A DNA stretch of 64,000 bases from Dermanyssus gallinae (Eukaryota > Arthropoda > Arachnida > Mesostigmata > Dermanyssidae). A model generated the notes under the pieces. The model was given only the letters and a program-made list of their open reading frames with translations. It ran no database searches and had not been told where the DNA came from. Positions 46,330-56,825 of the stretch are shown here, in pieces. The stretch's first letter is position 1. Every line of letters begins with the position of its first letter. The stretch spans positions 926,001 through 990,000 of the forward strand of contig QVRM01000292.1 in assembly GCA_003439945.1 (NCBI GenBank). The letters run 5' to 3'. A program made the translations under genes and the position numbers.

Positions 46330-47160
46330 CTCACGCAGAGAAGGCAGTAGCCGGCCAACTTTGCCCTTGCCGGCGCCTCAGTCAGATCATTTGGGCCGCA
46401 TAAAACTATAAAAGTTGCGACAACCGTTTGCAGACCTGATCTTTCGACCCATCTGTTATTAGTGCCAAAAGCTGGGTTACAAAGCGGCGGAATTTGAAGA
46501 AACGGCGGACGCAACCAGGCCCAGTATTTATGTGGAGATCTGGAGCACATGGTCCGGGGAAACAGGCTGCGCGGTCTCCTTGCACTATCGTTGTGAAGTT
46601 CCGGAGAATATCCCGCCAGACATGCTTGAAGAGATCTTGTGCGCGGTATAGCGCCTGCCATCCGGCAAGACCTCGGGTCCGGTAGGCACCTGAGAGCCGC
46701 GCTCACCTAACGCTGATCACCAAACCGGGATCCGGACAGATGTGCCCTGTTGTAGCCAATCGCTGGAGCTTGTAAACTCTTTCCCGTACTTAGGCCTGAG
46801 ACTACACTATACATCTGCTACTACATATCTGAGACTACATTTCGGCGGCAGGTGTCGCACGTCTATTGTCTCTATTAATACAGATGTGATAGACCCTCAA
46901 ATACTGTCTCTGAGTGCGTCTTTTTGAGCTTAAGATTACTGCCAATGCTGAGCTATAGCCTTGGCAGGGTGTGGGGCCATCCTTCAGTGGCAAATTTTGC
47001 GCAACTGGAGAGATGCCTTACAATGTATATGAAGCGTCTTCTTTGCTTGCTGCGGACGACAGCAAACCGCTTCTTGTACCTGCTAGCAGGTTGTGAACCG
47101 GCACTGGTCAGGCTTAGGCCACCTATTACAGGACCACTTCAGCAATTTTTAGCCTGAAGG
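46330..47160 (+). pseudogene. LINE RT remnant, unclassified
   Basis: The plus strand gives an RT finger-like PPDMLEEILCAV..LPSGKTSGP (from the usual KTPGPDG), then VNSFPYLGLRL, and MLSYSLGRVWGHPSVANFAQLERCLTMYMKRLLCLL...NRFLYLLAGCEP, the thumb or C-terminal pattern of family V. Confidence 0.5.
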
Positions 47161-47449
47161 CTGAAGGACCAGACTGGCACGGGGATCAGTCCCATCTCTC
47201 CCCGGTCCAGTACTCGAAGACACAGGTGAGGGTTAAGCACGAGGCTCCCCCGTCGTGGTTTCGGAGTACTGCTTTACAATTCCTAGTTAGGAGGGGGTTG
47301 GGGGAGGTGTTTTATGTGGGTATTACAAGCGCACAGGCTTTAGTCATATACTCAACGCCGGTGTTGAACCCCACACTGCCCGCCAGTAATACTATCGGAC
47401 GTGCGTAAAATCATTTTGCCCTCTTAAAAAACGCAAGCCTGATTAATAG

Positions 47450-49675
47450 CGCACATTCCGTTGCTGATAGAACCAGGCTTTTGGTGTATTCCAGAACCCC
47501 AGGTCTATCTAGGAATGATGAAAAAGACCTGACGGTCTGATTTTGACGCCCTTTGAGCGCGGCCGCATGCTATAGAAGCTGCAGGCCCCCTTACTCTACT
47601 GATTCCAGCGCTTTCTAGAACTCGGCTTTCGCTCTGCTAAGCAGCCGTTGCAGACACAAGCTCTGGGTGCGGTGCCAATGTTGTAGACGATCCAAGCTGA
47701 TTCAGCGCGTAGATAGAAGCCTTAACTTAGTTTCGACGACAGACTCGCGAACATTGAATTCTTTGCGTCAGAGGCTGTCGCTCGACACTCAATAAGGAAA
47801 TGCAGCGTCTGTTTGGGGCCCATTGTTGATCTGGGCGAACCCTGGCTTAGAGAATTCGTGACCGCACGTTTGCGCAAAGACAATGGTCCACTCCAAAGTT
47901 CTAACGAGGTTATATAACTAGAACTACAGCGCGTGTTATAAATATATATATATATAGCTGTCCCGAAGATCTTTTCCGACAGCGCACGCAGAGCTTGGTG
48001 AAAATGAACAGTGCAAACACCTATTGGCTCATGGATCCCAGCTAATTTATTAAGGGGTACAGAAGCAAAATTGTTCCCTCGGTCTCATCTCACTTAACAA
48101 GTGCTTGGAGAAGATGACATTTCAGCAACCTGGTCGGAATGCTTGTTTGACGTTATCTTTAAATGCACCCGACCGGCGGACGACGGCGGTGGCACCTCAT
48201 GGGCTTATCTGCCGGATCTCGATATTGCTTTATGTAAGTACTACCTCTCCCCAAACAGAAACTTTAACGAGTTTTTAGATGATATTACAACGTCAGATGA
48301 TACTTATCGTTACGTTGCTATGCACTGACAGTCGGGCGCCGGCATGGACTGCATACGCCTAAATAGTAGCATCATAAATCGGGCCCGGTCGTTGTCGATA
48401 CGCCATCAACAAGGACAAAACGATCGCCAGCTAGCTGACGCCCTTGGCCACATTAATCGTCTACAACAGCGTGCATGGCGCCTGCCGTAGCGGACGGTAA
48501 TAGGAAAGCACCGTGAGCCGCCTTTTTATCTGGGAGATTTGGAAAATGCATAATGCACGGTCGGTGTTAGCAAACAACAACACCTAGTATAGGACCCTCA
48601 CCCACTAAAAACCTCAATTCCCCCTTACGGTTTGGAATTGTGCTGGACAATTATTCGAGACTATGCAATTACGTTTTGCTCATTCTGCTCCACGTGCGAA
48701 ACGCGTTTAATACAGCGAATTCGCTAGTAATAATGGACACGCTTGAACATGAGAGGCATATTCTTCTACATGTGGCGGGCTCTTTCCTTGTATCTTGACG
48801 CGCGCTCGCTTTGGCAAACGGTAAGGTCTACCTTGTCGCGGCGGGCGTCCCACAGGGTATAGTGCTCCGGCCGATCGTTCTTGAGCATAGCGTACAACGC
48901 GGTCCTGCGGTTAGACGCCCTGCCGGACAAAGTGGGCACAATCGCTGATCGTCAACGCACGGGCGGAGGTGGTGCCAGTGGCGCAAGCGAACACGGCGCT
49001 TTACAACTGGCCTCCTCGAAAGACCGAGGCTCTCTACTGAACCGGTCGCCGGAGTACTAGGCTGGCATCCTTGGAGCTTACCCGCTACCGACTGACTATT
49101 ACACAAAAGACACGGCACCTAAGCGTACCGCTAGACACAGGCCTCAACGGTCTCCCACACCCAGCGCATTACCCAGAGGGCCACGAAGGTATCCGTCAAT
49201 TTAGCGCCAACTTTCTTCGCAAGGGGCACAAGCAGGCCAAGCGAAACTTCTAATGGCTGTGGCAGAGGCCATTGCGCTGTATGCTGCACCCATATGGGCT
49301 AGTATGGCGTAAGTGCTGACAGATCCAAAACCCTTTCGGCATAATCAAGGCGGAGGACTGCGGGCCCCTCGCAGTTTACCGCACAGGCTTTACCTTACGA
49401 AAGCAGCACGACCGCGATCATCGTGGTCAGCATGCTCGAGTTGGCATCGGACTGGCATGCTGGTATCCGATACCTGCTTGCACTTACGCGCGAAAATACT
49501 TTCCAGGAGAACTGCCGCAAATCGCGATTCAACACTGGATTGCCAGTGACCACTCTCCGGAGGGACTTACTTCCTGATCGTAGGCTGAATGTATTCGTAG
49601 GCTGAGGAGAATTCGCAGCATGCGACTTCCCTCTCCAGCTCCCGCGGTAATAATTCACAACTCTGAACAAGGAGG
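47450..49675 (+). pseudogene. R1-like retrotransposon (EN and RT fragments)
   Basis: EN-like LCKYYLSPNRNFNEFLDDI (48230-48290), then RRLQQ.AWR-type linker, RT motif A LILLHVRNAFNTANS (48680-48725) and AAGVPQGIVL (48840-48870). The YADD block is frameshifted away. (TA)n at 47941-47955. A VERSUS-like GTGTTTAGTGGGT string at 49678 resembles the 3' ends of other R1-like copies. Confidence 0.6.
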
Positions 49676-49739
49676 CGGTGTTTAGTGGGTATCACGTGGG
49701 GATTGAGTTGAGTCATTTCACACTACCCTCTATTAACAT

Positions 49740-50790
49740 TGCGAGTGTGCGTAAAGGAATTTTCCACCTCTTTAAGAGCGTTCTAAAACAAAGGCTTCAA
49801 TCTGGCCCTTGTTTAGGTGTTAGAAACAGCAAGGAACATATTCTCCTCCTCTCACACATAATTATGGTAATCCGCTTTTAACGAGGTAATGTCAGCATTG
49901 TTGCCAAGACCTTAATCTATCGAAGCCATAGAAGATCATAGAAAAAGACAGTCCTATTGCTTTTCAACCTGGAAGTCGCCTCAGTGGCGTCACATGGTAT
50001 CGCAATTGGGATATAAATTTGGGAATACCTATCCCTAGCTCTGCAGCTTATCGGTCTCGACACAGTAAAGAAAACGTTCCGTAAAATAGTTTTAGTCTTC
50101 CTAGAAGGTACAAAACGGGGTAACTTAGTCTGCCTAGATCGACGACTTGCATAGAGCATTTTGTATATGGCCGTCAACTCCTACCTGCGCCTTAACTGCA
50201 AGAGTTAAAGCTTCCGAGTAGAAAATGAGAGGTATTAGAAGCGTTTTACAGCACGTTGTTGAAAAGTGCGTGGATAAAACCCTTGTTCGAGTAGCGCCAC
50301 TCACCCGCTTCTCTGTCCACGGTTTTCACAACAAACTGTGCCACCAAACTGGATTTCCTTGCCTTTGCGATGAGTGTCGCTGAACTTAATATCACCATGC
50401 AACATGTCAATCGGTGCCAGCTATTTTAGTATTAGACTAGTGATACTTTCTAGGGAAGCACATTTGAAACAAAAATAAATGCCGTTTTCGAAACTTCAAT
50501 ACGATACCGAAAAGTGATCTAATAAAACGTTGTATTATGAAGCGCCAGTATGGATACATCACATGCGACAATTCGCCTAGAAATAACTACTTCAAAGGCT
50601 CACACGAGTAAAATTATACAATGGGTTTACATTACCAACAAAAGGAACTGCTTGCTTAAAAACTAAGAGCGTATTGCAAATATTTAACATACAATTACAA
50701 AATGCGACTTACATGTTGACAATAAATATTATTTGTATTATATTATAACGCTGCAAGCGCCACAGCGCACAGTAATGAACAGCTGCCATC
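49740..50790. other. unassigned interval
   Basis: A minus-strand frame (50177-49917) reads YSQIYIPIAIPCDA, faintly like an FN3 strand, but has no usable splice pair. Nothing else supported. Confidence 0.3.
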
Positions 50791-50925
50791 ACTTCGGCCA
50801 TCGAGCCTCACGCGGCCATCACGTCGGCCATCGAGCTTCACGCGGCCATCGCGTCGGCCATCGAGCTTCACGCGGCCATCGCGTCGGCCATCGAGCTTCA
50901 CGCGGCCATCGCGTCGACCATTGAG
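50791..50925 (+). repeat. 30-bp tandem repeat inside an R1-like reading frame
   Basis: Four units (50791, 50821, 50851, 50881) and a partial fifth; the last three are almost identical. The 30-bp length preserves frame. In the frame of the RT that follows, the unit reads AIASAIELHA, repeated, leading into TIESLNAEIDLKG. Confidence 0.93.
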
Positions 50926-52118
50926 AGCCTCAACGCCGAGATTGACCTCAAAGGGGCACTATTAGACGCCCAGTACGATTTCCGTAAGGGAAAGTCCACG
51001 CCTGTTGCCCTTAAACGGGTCTTAAAGCGGGCAGCCGAGCATCTAACGAAGATCCCAAAAACAAGGGACTTTGTTGTGCTCATCCCCTGGATGTCAAGAA
51101 GCCTTCAACTCGATGAGCTGAAAACTGGCCATGGACGCAACGAGGCGCAATGAGATCTCGCCATACATTTGAGATGTTTCGAGTTTTTCAAAGAAACAGA
51201 GTTCCTCATAATGCCTATTACCCTAGGCAGTAGGGTAACCTACTGGGTGACTCCAGGAGCCAGTTTATCCAGCATGCCGAGAAGCAAGCCCCCCCTACAT
51301 CGTGAGTATAATCCGCATTCTAGCCGCAGTCCTCGGAAATACCATGGTACCGCAATAGTAGAGATCCGCTATCACGAGAATGCCATATGCCCTGCCGCCT
51401 TGCACCGGTTGCGCTAGATGATGACACCCAGGCGAGTTAATATTCAAGATGACAGGGAGAGAGATTGCATGTGGCACGGTGAAGGCGTACAGCAAGTGTC
51501 AAGTGTGTCACCTCCCTTCGATAATTTCGTGCTGCCTATCGGAAAGAAGGCTGTCGGCCGGCGACCAGGAGTATGAGCTCTACGCGGGGGTTCCTCAGAG
51601 GTCGGTCTTGGGGCCGAGTTTGTGGAACCTAGCCTACGACGGAGTCCTCGAGCTGCCGGACTTACCGGCGTGTGTTGACATTCTAGCCTATGCCGATGAC
51701 TTGGCGCTGGTTATCACGGCACGAGAAGCTAGGGTCTCGGAGTATGCCGCTAATGAAGCCTTGGAGCAGGTAACAGAGTGGATGGAAGACAATTATCTAA
51801 GACTGGCACCGCACAAGGCGGAAACACAGTACCTCACAGGCAAGAAGAAACATCCGCCTGCGTCTAAACGGTCATCCTGTCAAGCGTGTTCGGGCAGCAA
51901 AGCACGTCGGACTGGTACTCGACAAAGGCCTCAGTGGATTGGCGCATATCCAGCATGTGGCTGGCAAAGCCCATAAGGTCGCGGCCGGCCAGGCGCGGCT
52001 AATGCCCAGAGTTAGTGGCTGCACAGAAGACAAGCGGCGCCTACTGGCCAGTGTAGCAAAGTCGGTACGCTGTACGCGGCTCCAGTGTGGGCAGACATGG
52101 CGTCTTCCGATGGAGACC
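50926..52118 (+). pseudogene. R1-like RT, copy with tandem expansion and insertion
   Basis: IESLNAEIDLKGALLDAQYDFRKGKSTPVALKRVLKRAAEH is RT finger/palm sequence. Motif A is damaged (VVLIPWMSRSLQ). After a ~350-bp insertion the frame continues IISCCLSERRLSAGDQEYELYAGVPQRSVLGP, LAYADDLALVI (intact motif C, about 51680-51715), WMEDNYLRLAPHKAET.YLTG. It stops near 52118, where another R1-like copy begins mid-protein. Confidence 0.82.
51173..51521. mobile_element. ~350-bp insertion in the R1-like RT
   Basis: R1 sequence reads up to ISPYI at about 51172 and resumes with IISCC at 51522, the adjoining residues in the sister copy at 53140-53175. The intervening ~350 bp has no RT similarity, no long inverted ends and no poly-A. 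Identity unknown. Confidence 0.6.
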
Positions 52119-53790
52119 TGATGACACTGACGCGGCTCAAGTGGAAGAGATACTCACGGCGGCCTGTGAGGCGGCGGGACCTCACCCCCGCGGGTCAAAA
52201 CGAAGAACTTCCAAGAACTGGTGGTCCGAAGAGGTAGAAAAACGCGAAAGGAGTGCATAAGACCAAATCGGACATTTACGCGCGCCCACTCTTGGCTAGC
52301 TTGCCGCCGGTGAATGGGGGCCACAGAGTACGAGCTCGTTGCACGGAAGGCTAGGGCACTGGCTCTGCAGAATATCTACAGGGAGATGCGCCGAGCCTTC
52401 AATACCCGGATTGCAGGGGCCAAAGACACCGCGTCGAAGGAACTAATGGAGGCCGTCGAGGTGGATCCCTGGGGCAAAACAAGGTGGTCATGGGTAAGCT
52501 TCGGCGCCCACTTCCACCCATCCCGCCCGACCAGATTGCAACGACGGTCACGACGCTCTTCCGACATCAAGCTCAGCGCCCAGCAGACGATATCGCCGTG
52601 GCGCCCGAAAACATACCACCGGTCACGCCCGAACAGGTGTTCGCTGCGCGGGAAAGACTGGCAACCGGAAAGGCACCAGCACCTGACGGGATCCCACCAG
52701 AGATGGCGAAGCTATTCGCCGACAGATATCCCAAGGAGGTGGCCCCACTCGTCACCCGGCTGCTAATCGAGGGGCACTACCCAGAGCAATCGAAAATAGC
52801 GCAACTAGTGCTAATTCACAAACAAGAGGCGGCAACGGACTCGGCACTACACAGACCCATATGCCTACTAAAGACCGCAGGCAAGCTAGTGGAAAATATT
52901 TTAGTCGCACGTCTAAACGCGGAAATCGAGACAAAACAGGCCTTATCGGAACATCAATACGGTTTTCGACGGGGCCGCATACCGCTCGACGCACTGCAAC
53001 GGGTTTTACATCACGCCAGGCAAAAAGCCGCGAAGTCTTTAAAAACCTGGTCATACGTGCTTTTAATACTCTTAGACGTTCGTAACGCTTTTAACACAGT
53101 TAACTGGAGAGTCATCATGACTGCGCTGAAACGACGGCGAATATCCCCCTACCTCTGCCGCATAATAGCATCTTACCTGGAAGACAGGTCTCTTAGAGCC
53201 GGAGACAGCAAGTATGAACTAAGCTCGAGCGTCCCGCAGGAATCCGTATTTGGCCCGGTTCTCTGGAACATCGCATACGATGGAGTTTCGCGAATGGAGG
53301 GTCTGCCTGACGGAGTGGAAACCTTACCATACGCCGATGACCTAGCGCTGCTGATGACAGCCAGACGGGAAACTCAACTACAGGAGCTGGCAAATATTGC
53401 TCTGGACAAAGTGGCCGTGTGGATGCGTGAGCATCATCTCCAACAGGCGCCACAAAAAACGGAGGCACTTTACCTCACGGGGCAAAAGCGAACGAGGCGG
53501 TTCTATCTGACTCCTCGGGCCAACCCATAGCAATCAAGAAAGAGGCCAAGTACCTAGGGGTCCTCTTGGACACCGGACTTACAGGTGCGGCGCATATCGT
53601 CCACGTTGCCCGCAAGGTCGCTGGGGTCGCGCAGAATATTGCACGTATTCTCCCGCGAGAGGGAGGGGCGTCTGAGAGACGGAGACGGCTTCTAGCGACC
53701 GTGGCGGATTGACGGCGATGTACGCGGCATCCGTCTGGGCAGAAGAAGGCTTTGCCCTGGAAAGGCAGGCCGCAAATATCAATAAAATGA
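52119..53790 (+). pseudogene. R1-like RT, best preserved frame
   Basis: The 348-codon frame 52484-53530 has ARERLATGKAPAPDGIPPEM, HRPICLLKTAGKLVENILVARL, LSEHQYGFRRGR, LLILLDVRNAFNTVNW (motif A), SSVPQESVFGPVLWN (VPQG changed to VPQE) and LPYADDLALLM (motif C). A shift at 53510 leads to AIKKEAKYLGVLLDTGLTG, then a stop near 53712 and MYAASVWAEE. It starts within the EN-RT linker, joined directly to the previous copy, and is joined at its 3' side to an ORF1. Confidence 0.85.
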
Positions 53791-54656
53791 TCGAGGGCTG
53801 TGACACTGAAGAGGATCTCAAAAGCCTCTTCTCAGAAGACTGGGCTTCAGCTGTCTACATAAGGGTGACAACCCTCGGAGCCAGCATAACAAGGGATAGT
53901 CCCCTCCGGGTGCTTGTGGCCAGGGAGGGGGACGCATCCGACAGTGCCACTTGAAGGAACATGGCCTGCCAGTTCCAGGGCATTGCCGGGGAAGCCAGAA
54001 GCACGGCAGGCGTGGTACTGTCCCGCCAAATAACGGAGTCGAGAGACGACGGGGAGCAAACTACCAGGGCGCTGGTGGCATTTCGGCTTCCTAAAGACGC
54101 GACGCTGCTTCAGCACAAGAATCTCCTGGAGCAAGTACTAATAAAGGCGAAGGCCCTCATAGGCCCAGAAGACCTACCGGCAATCCCTTGCTACATGACC
54201 AGCCAGGGAGAGCGGACGGGAATCGACAAGCTCCTCGAGTGCCTGGTCTGCACTCACGAGCTGCGTCTAGCAGTTACCCTCGTAGCGGGAAAACGGGTTG
54301 CCGAGGCTTCGAAAAGTCCCACGTCTACGTCAACGACTACCGTTCTACTTAAAAAGAAGGAAGGGAAGACCTACGCAGAAACCATTAGGGATCTTAGGGC
54401 CAAGGTGGACCCTGGCTCCTACAAGGTCTCGGTCAAACGGGCACAACACCTTCCCAGCGGGGACGTGAGACTTGTAGTGACGGAGGCGGCGCCAGGAGGG
54501 GCCAGCGCATTCCTCGTTGTCCTACAGGCGGCCGGGGAGAGCGAGGCGAGCCTCGACCGGTCCTCCCTCAAGCGTCTGATTGTCAGAGACATCATGGAGG
54601 GGACAACGGCAAAGGAAGTCGAGGAGGCGCTCCGCAGAGGACCATCATATACTTGA
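53791..54656 (+). pseudogene. R1-like ORF1 (gag-like), missing its CCHC end
   Basis: MIEGCDTEEDLKSLFSEDW (fused in frame to the preceding RT), a stop at 53952-53954, then 53961-54656: TTRALVAFRLPKDATLL, KKEGKTYAETIRDLRAKVDP, VKRAQHLPSGDVRLVV, LIVRDIMEGTTAKEVEEAL. These match the central domain of R1/TRAS-type ORF1. The C-terminal CCHC knuckles and the EN domain are absent; the sequence passes straight to the EN-RT linker at 54657, so an internal deletion of more than 1 kb has occurred. Confidence 0.75.
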
Positions 54657-55390
54657 GTTTCACGTGACCATCTCCCGCGAGCGACCGCCCACAACGCTTC
54701 GTCCTACAACCAGGCGCCAGGAGGTCAACGAGTTCCGAGAGTCCCTTAGGACCCTTACCAACCAGGACGGAATGCCAACAACGCTCGCGGGCCTCCAAAA
54801 CCTCTTCAAGGCCGCCTGCGGAGTCGTCACGAGCCGCGGAGCACACCACATCAGGAAAAGGTGCATCCGGGCACGGCGCCTCCACACCCGCGCTCGGCGA
54901 GCCGCCCTGCAACACGGCGCAGAATATAAAAGGCTACCGGGAAAGGCACCGGGCCCAGACGGGATCCCCGTCTTCGCGATTAAACTCCTGCTGAAGGAAT
55001 ACCTAGAGGCGCCGCGGGTGGCCGCCGCGGCGACGGAGATGCTTTGGACAGGCATGTTCCCTATCTCATGGAAGGCCGCGGACCTCATGCTAATACCCAA
55101 GGGCCCCGGCTCGTGCCGGCCCATATGCCTTCTCGGCTTCCTGGCCAACCCCTTCGAGTCCATCGTCGAGGCACGACTCCGAGAGTTCGCGGAGGAGAAC
55201 GGCCTCCTTTCCGAGGCCCAATATGGGTTTCGTAAAGTTCGCTCAACCATCGCAGCGATAAAAAAAAATCCAAGTAAAGGCCGAAAGTATTCGCGACTCC
55301 CCGCCCGGACGCCGAGATCTATTTTTAGCAATACTACTGGACGTGAAAAACGCTTTTAATAGCCTCCCGTGGAGAGCCATCCTGGATACT
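54657..55390 (+). pseudogene. R1-like pol, part left of the CR1-like insertion
   Basis: From 54657: FHVTISRERPPTTLR, VNEFRESLRTL, KAPGPDGIPVFAIKLL, FPISWKAADLMLIPKG, CRPICLLGFLANPFESIVEARL, LLSEAQYGFRK, one frameshift near an A-run at 55261-55268, then LLDVKNAFNSLPWRAILDT (motif A). It breaks off after GATACT at 55390 and resumes at 59649. Confidence 0.88.
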
Positions 55391-55757
55391 GGAAACGATC
55401 AGCTGATCGCCAAACTGTTCGGCCGCAAAAATATACGCTCCGTAAAAATCCATCTAGATCAAGAGTTAAACCAAAGTGACGCGACTGTGAACTGCGCTCC
55501 ACCGACTTGTGTAACTCAGTGAACCCATCGGAACAGCAAAAGTGAACAGTTTTACGGGGTAAAATTCTAAATTGCACGAATACGGTGTCTTAGCTATGCG
55601 GTGTCGGTCAGCGTGACATGTATATAAACTTTCTCCCCTGAACCACTAGCTACTCACAGTAATAGAGCAATTGGCACGTTTTTCCTCTAAATTCCCTGCT
55701 AGCCCGTTTATAAGTTATTACTTACTTGTGAAGTGCTGACTGAAGCAATAGTGAGTT

Positions 55758-56825
55758 ATGGCGCTAGATCGAAAGAGAAAACAAAACGGCGATTCTCCGA
55801 ATGGCTCCATTGCCAAGAAACCGTCGCACGAGCCGAAGAAGTGCCCAAACTGTGACCAGCGAGTCGGCTCCAGGAACTACATCCAGTGCACAAACTGTGA
55901 TCTTCGTGTTCATGTCCACTGCACTCAATTATCTACTGAAGATGTTGTCAACTCAACTGCGGCATTCACCGAGTTTCAATGTGAGGGCTGCAAGCCTATA
56001 GCTGACTCATCGAACGAAGAGAGCGAGATGGAAGAGGATGAAGAAGGAGAGGCAGCAACAGACGCCACAGCCAAGATGTTGCGCACACTTCTCAAAGAAA
56101 TGCGTGCACTTCGTAAGTCCAACGTCAAGCTTGATCGGCAGGTGCAATATCTCGCCGCCAAGGTGGAGAAACTGTCTGCATCTCGCAAGGAAGCTGCAAA
56201 TAAACCTAACCAGGACAGAAGCCGGGCTACACATAATCGTGACGCCACGCCACTTGCACGTCGCCTAACGTCACGGCCCCAACGCTCATCCTCAAGAGTG
56301 TTATTTAGTGGGAGAAGCGACAGTGCACAACATCGCAACAATAAGCCCGAAACTAAGCAGCCAGGATGGAACAAGGTTCAGGCGGGCAAACGTGGCCAGC
56401 GACGCTTTCTACGGGTTGGCGACCCTTCCAAGTCAGCTGAACAGTCCAGCAATGTAAATAACAAGAGGCCGACTGGACGAACTTCAAGTACTGCGACTGA
56501 CTCACAGCAGAAACAACAACACTCCCAGCTACCCGTTTCGCGCTTCCAACTACAAAGCCGCCAAATATTTATATCAAATTTGGAGAAAAACATCAGCGCG
56601 GCACGTGTGCACGCTCACCTGAAGGCGAATGGTGTCGGGGCGTATAAGGTGCAAAAGGTACAACCTAAATATGCCACACACTCCTGCTTCATTGTTGATG
56701 TGTCGGCTATCGATTACGCTAAGATGTTCAATGAGGAGTTGTGGGCAACTGGTACTAACATTATGGACTTTAGGGACCGGGGAGGACACATTGCGGTAGT
56801 TGACACATTTCCTGCCGTAGCGTGA
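55758..56825 (+). CDS. CR1-like ORF1 protein with PHD-type zinc finger
   Basis: 355 codons from ATG 55758 to TGA 56823-56825. Residues ~29-75 form a PHD-like finger: CPNC, CTNC, HVHCTQL, FQCEGC. An acidic stretch (ESEMEEDEEGEA) and a likely coiled coil follow (~95-145: LLKEMRALRKSNVKLDRQVQ), then a basic, Ser/Arg- and Gln-rich linker, and a C-terminal RNA-recognition-like domain (~265-350: RQIFISNLEKNISAARVHAHL.ANGVGAYKV). CR1-type ORF1 proteins are known to carry PHD fingers; they coat the element's RNA. The frame is unbroken. The TGA is followed, in the same frame, by ORF2. Confidence 0.88.
   Translation: MALDRKRKQNGDSPNGSIAKKPSHEPKKCPNCDQRVGSRNYIQCTNCDLRVHVHCTQLSTEDVVNSTAAFTEFQCEGCKPIADSSNEESEMEEDEEGEAATDATAKMLRTLLKEMRALRKSNVKLDRQVQYLAAKVEKLSASRKEAANKPNQDRSRATHNRDATPLARRLTSRPQRSSSRVLFSGRSDSAQHRNNKPETKQPGWNKVQAGKRGQRRFLRVGDPSKSAEQSSNVNNKRPTGRTSSTATDSQQKQQHSQLPVSRFQLQSRQIFISNLEKNISAARVHAHLKANGVGAYKVQKVQPKYATHSCFIVDVSAIDYAKMFNEELWATGTNIMDFRDRGGHIAVVDTFPAVA

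Noticed and set aside
46278..46706. 142-codon minus-strand frame
   Set aside because: Opposite strand to recognisable RT-finger remnants; no conserved motif.
49917..50177. Minus-strand 86-codon frame with an FN3-like YSQIYIPIAIP stretch
   Set aside because: No acceptor/donor pair gives a phase compatible with the other exons.
54660..55331. 223-codon minus-strand frame
   Set aside because: Shadow of the R1-like pol on the plus strand, which has clear RT motifs.
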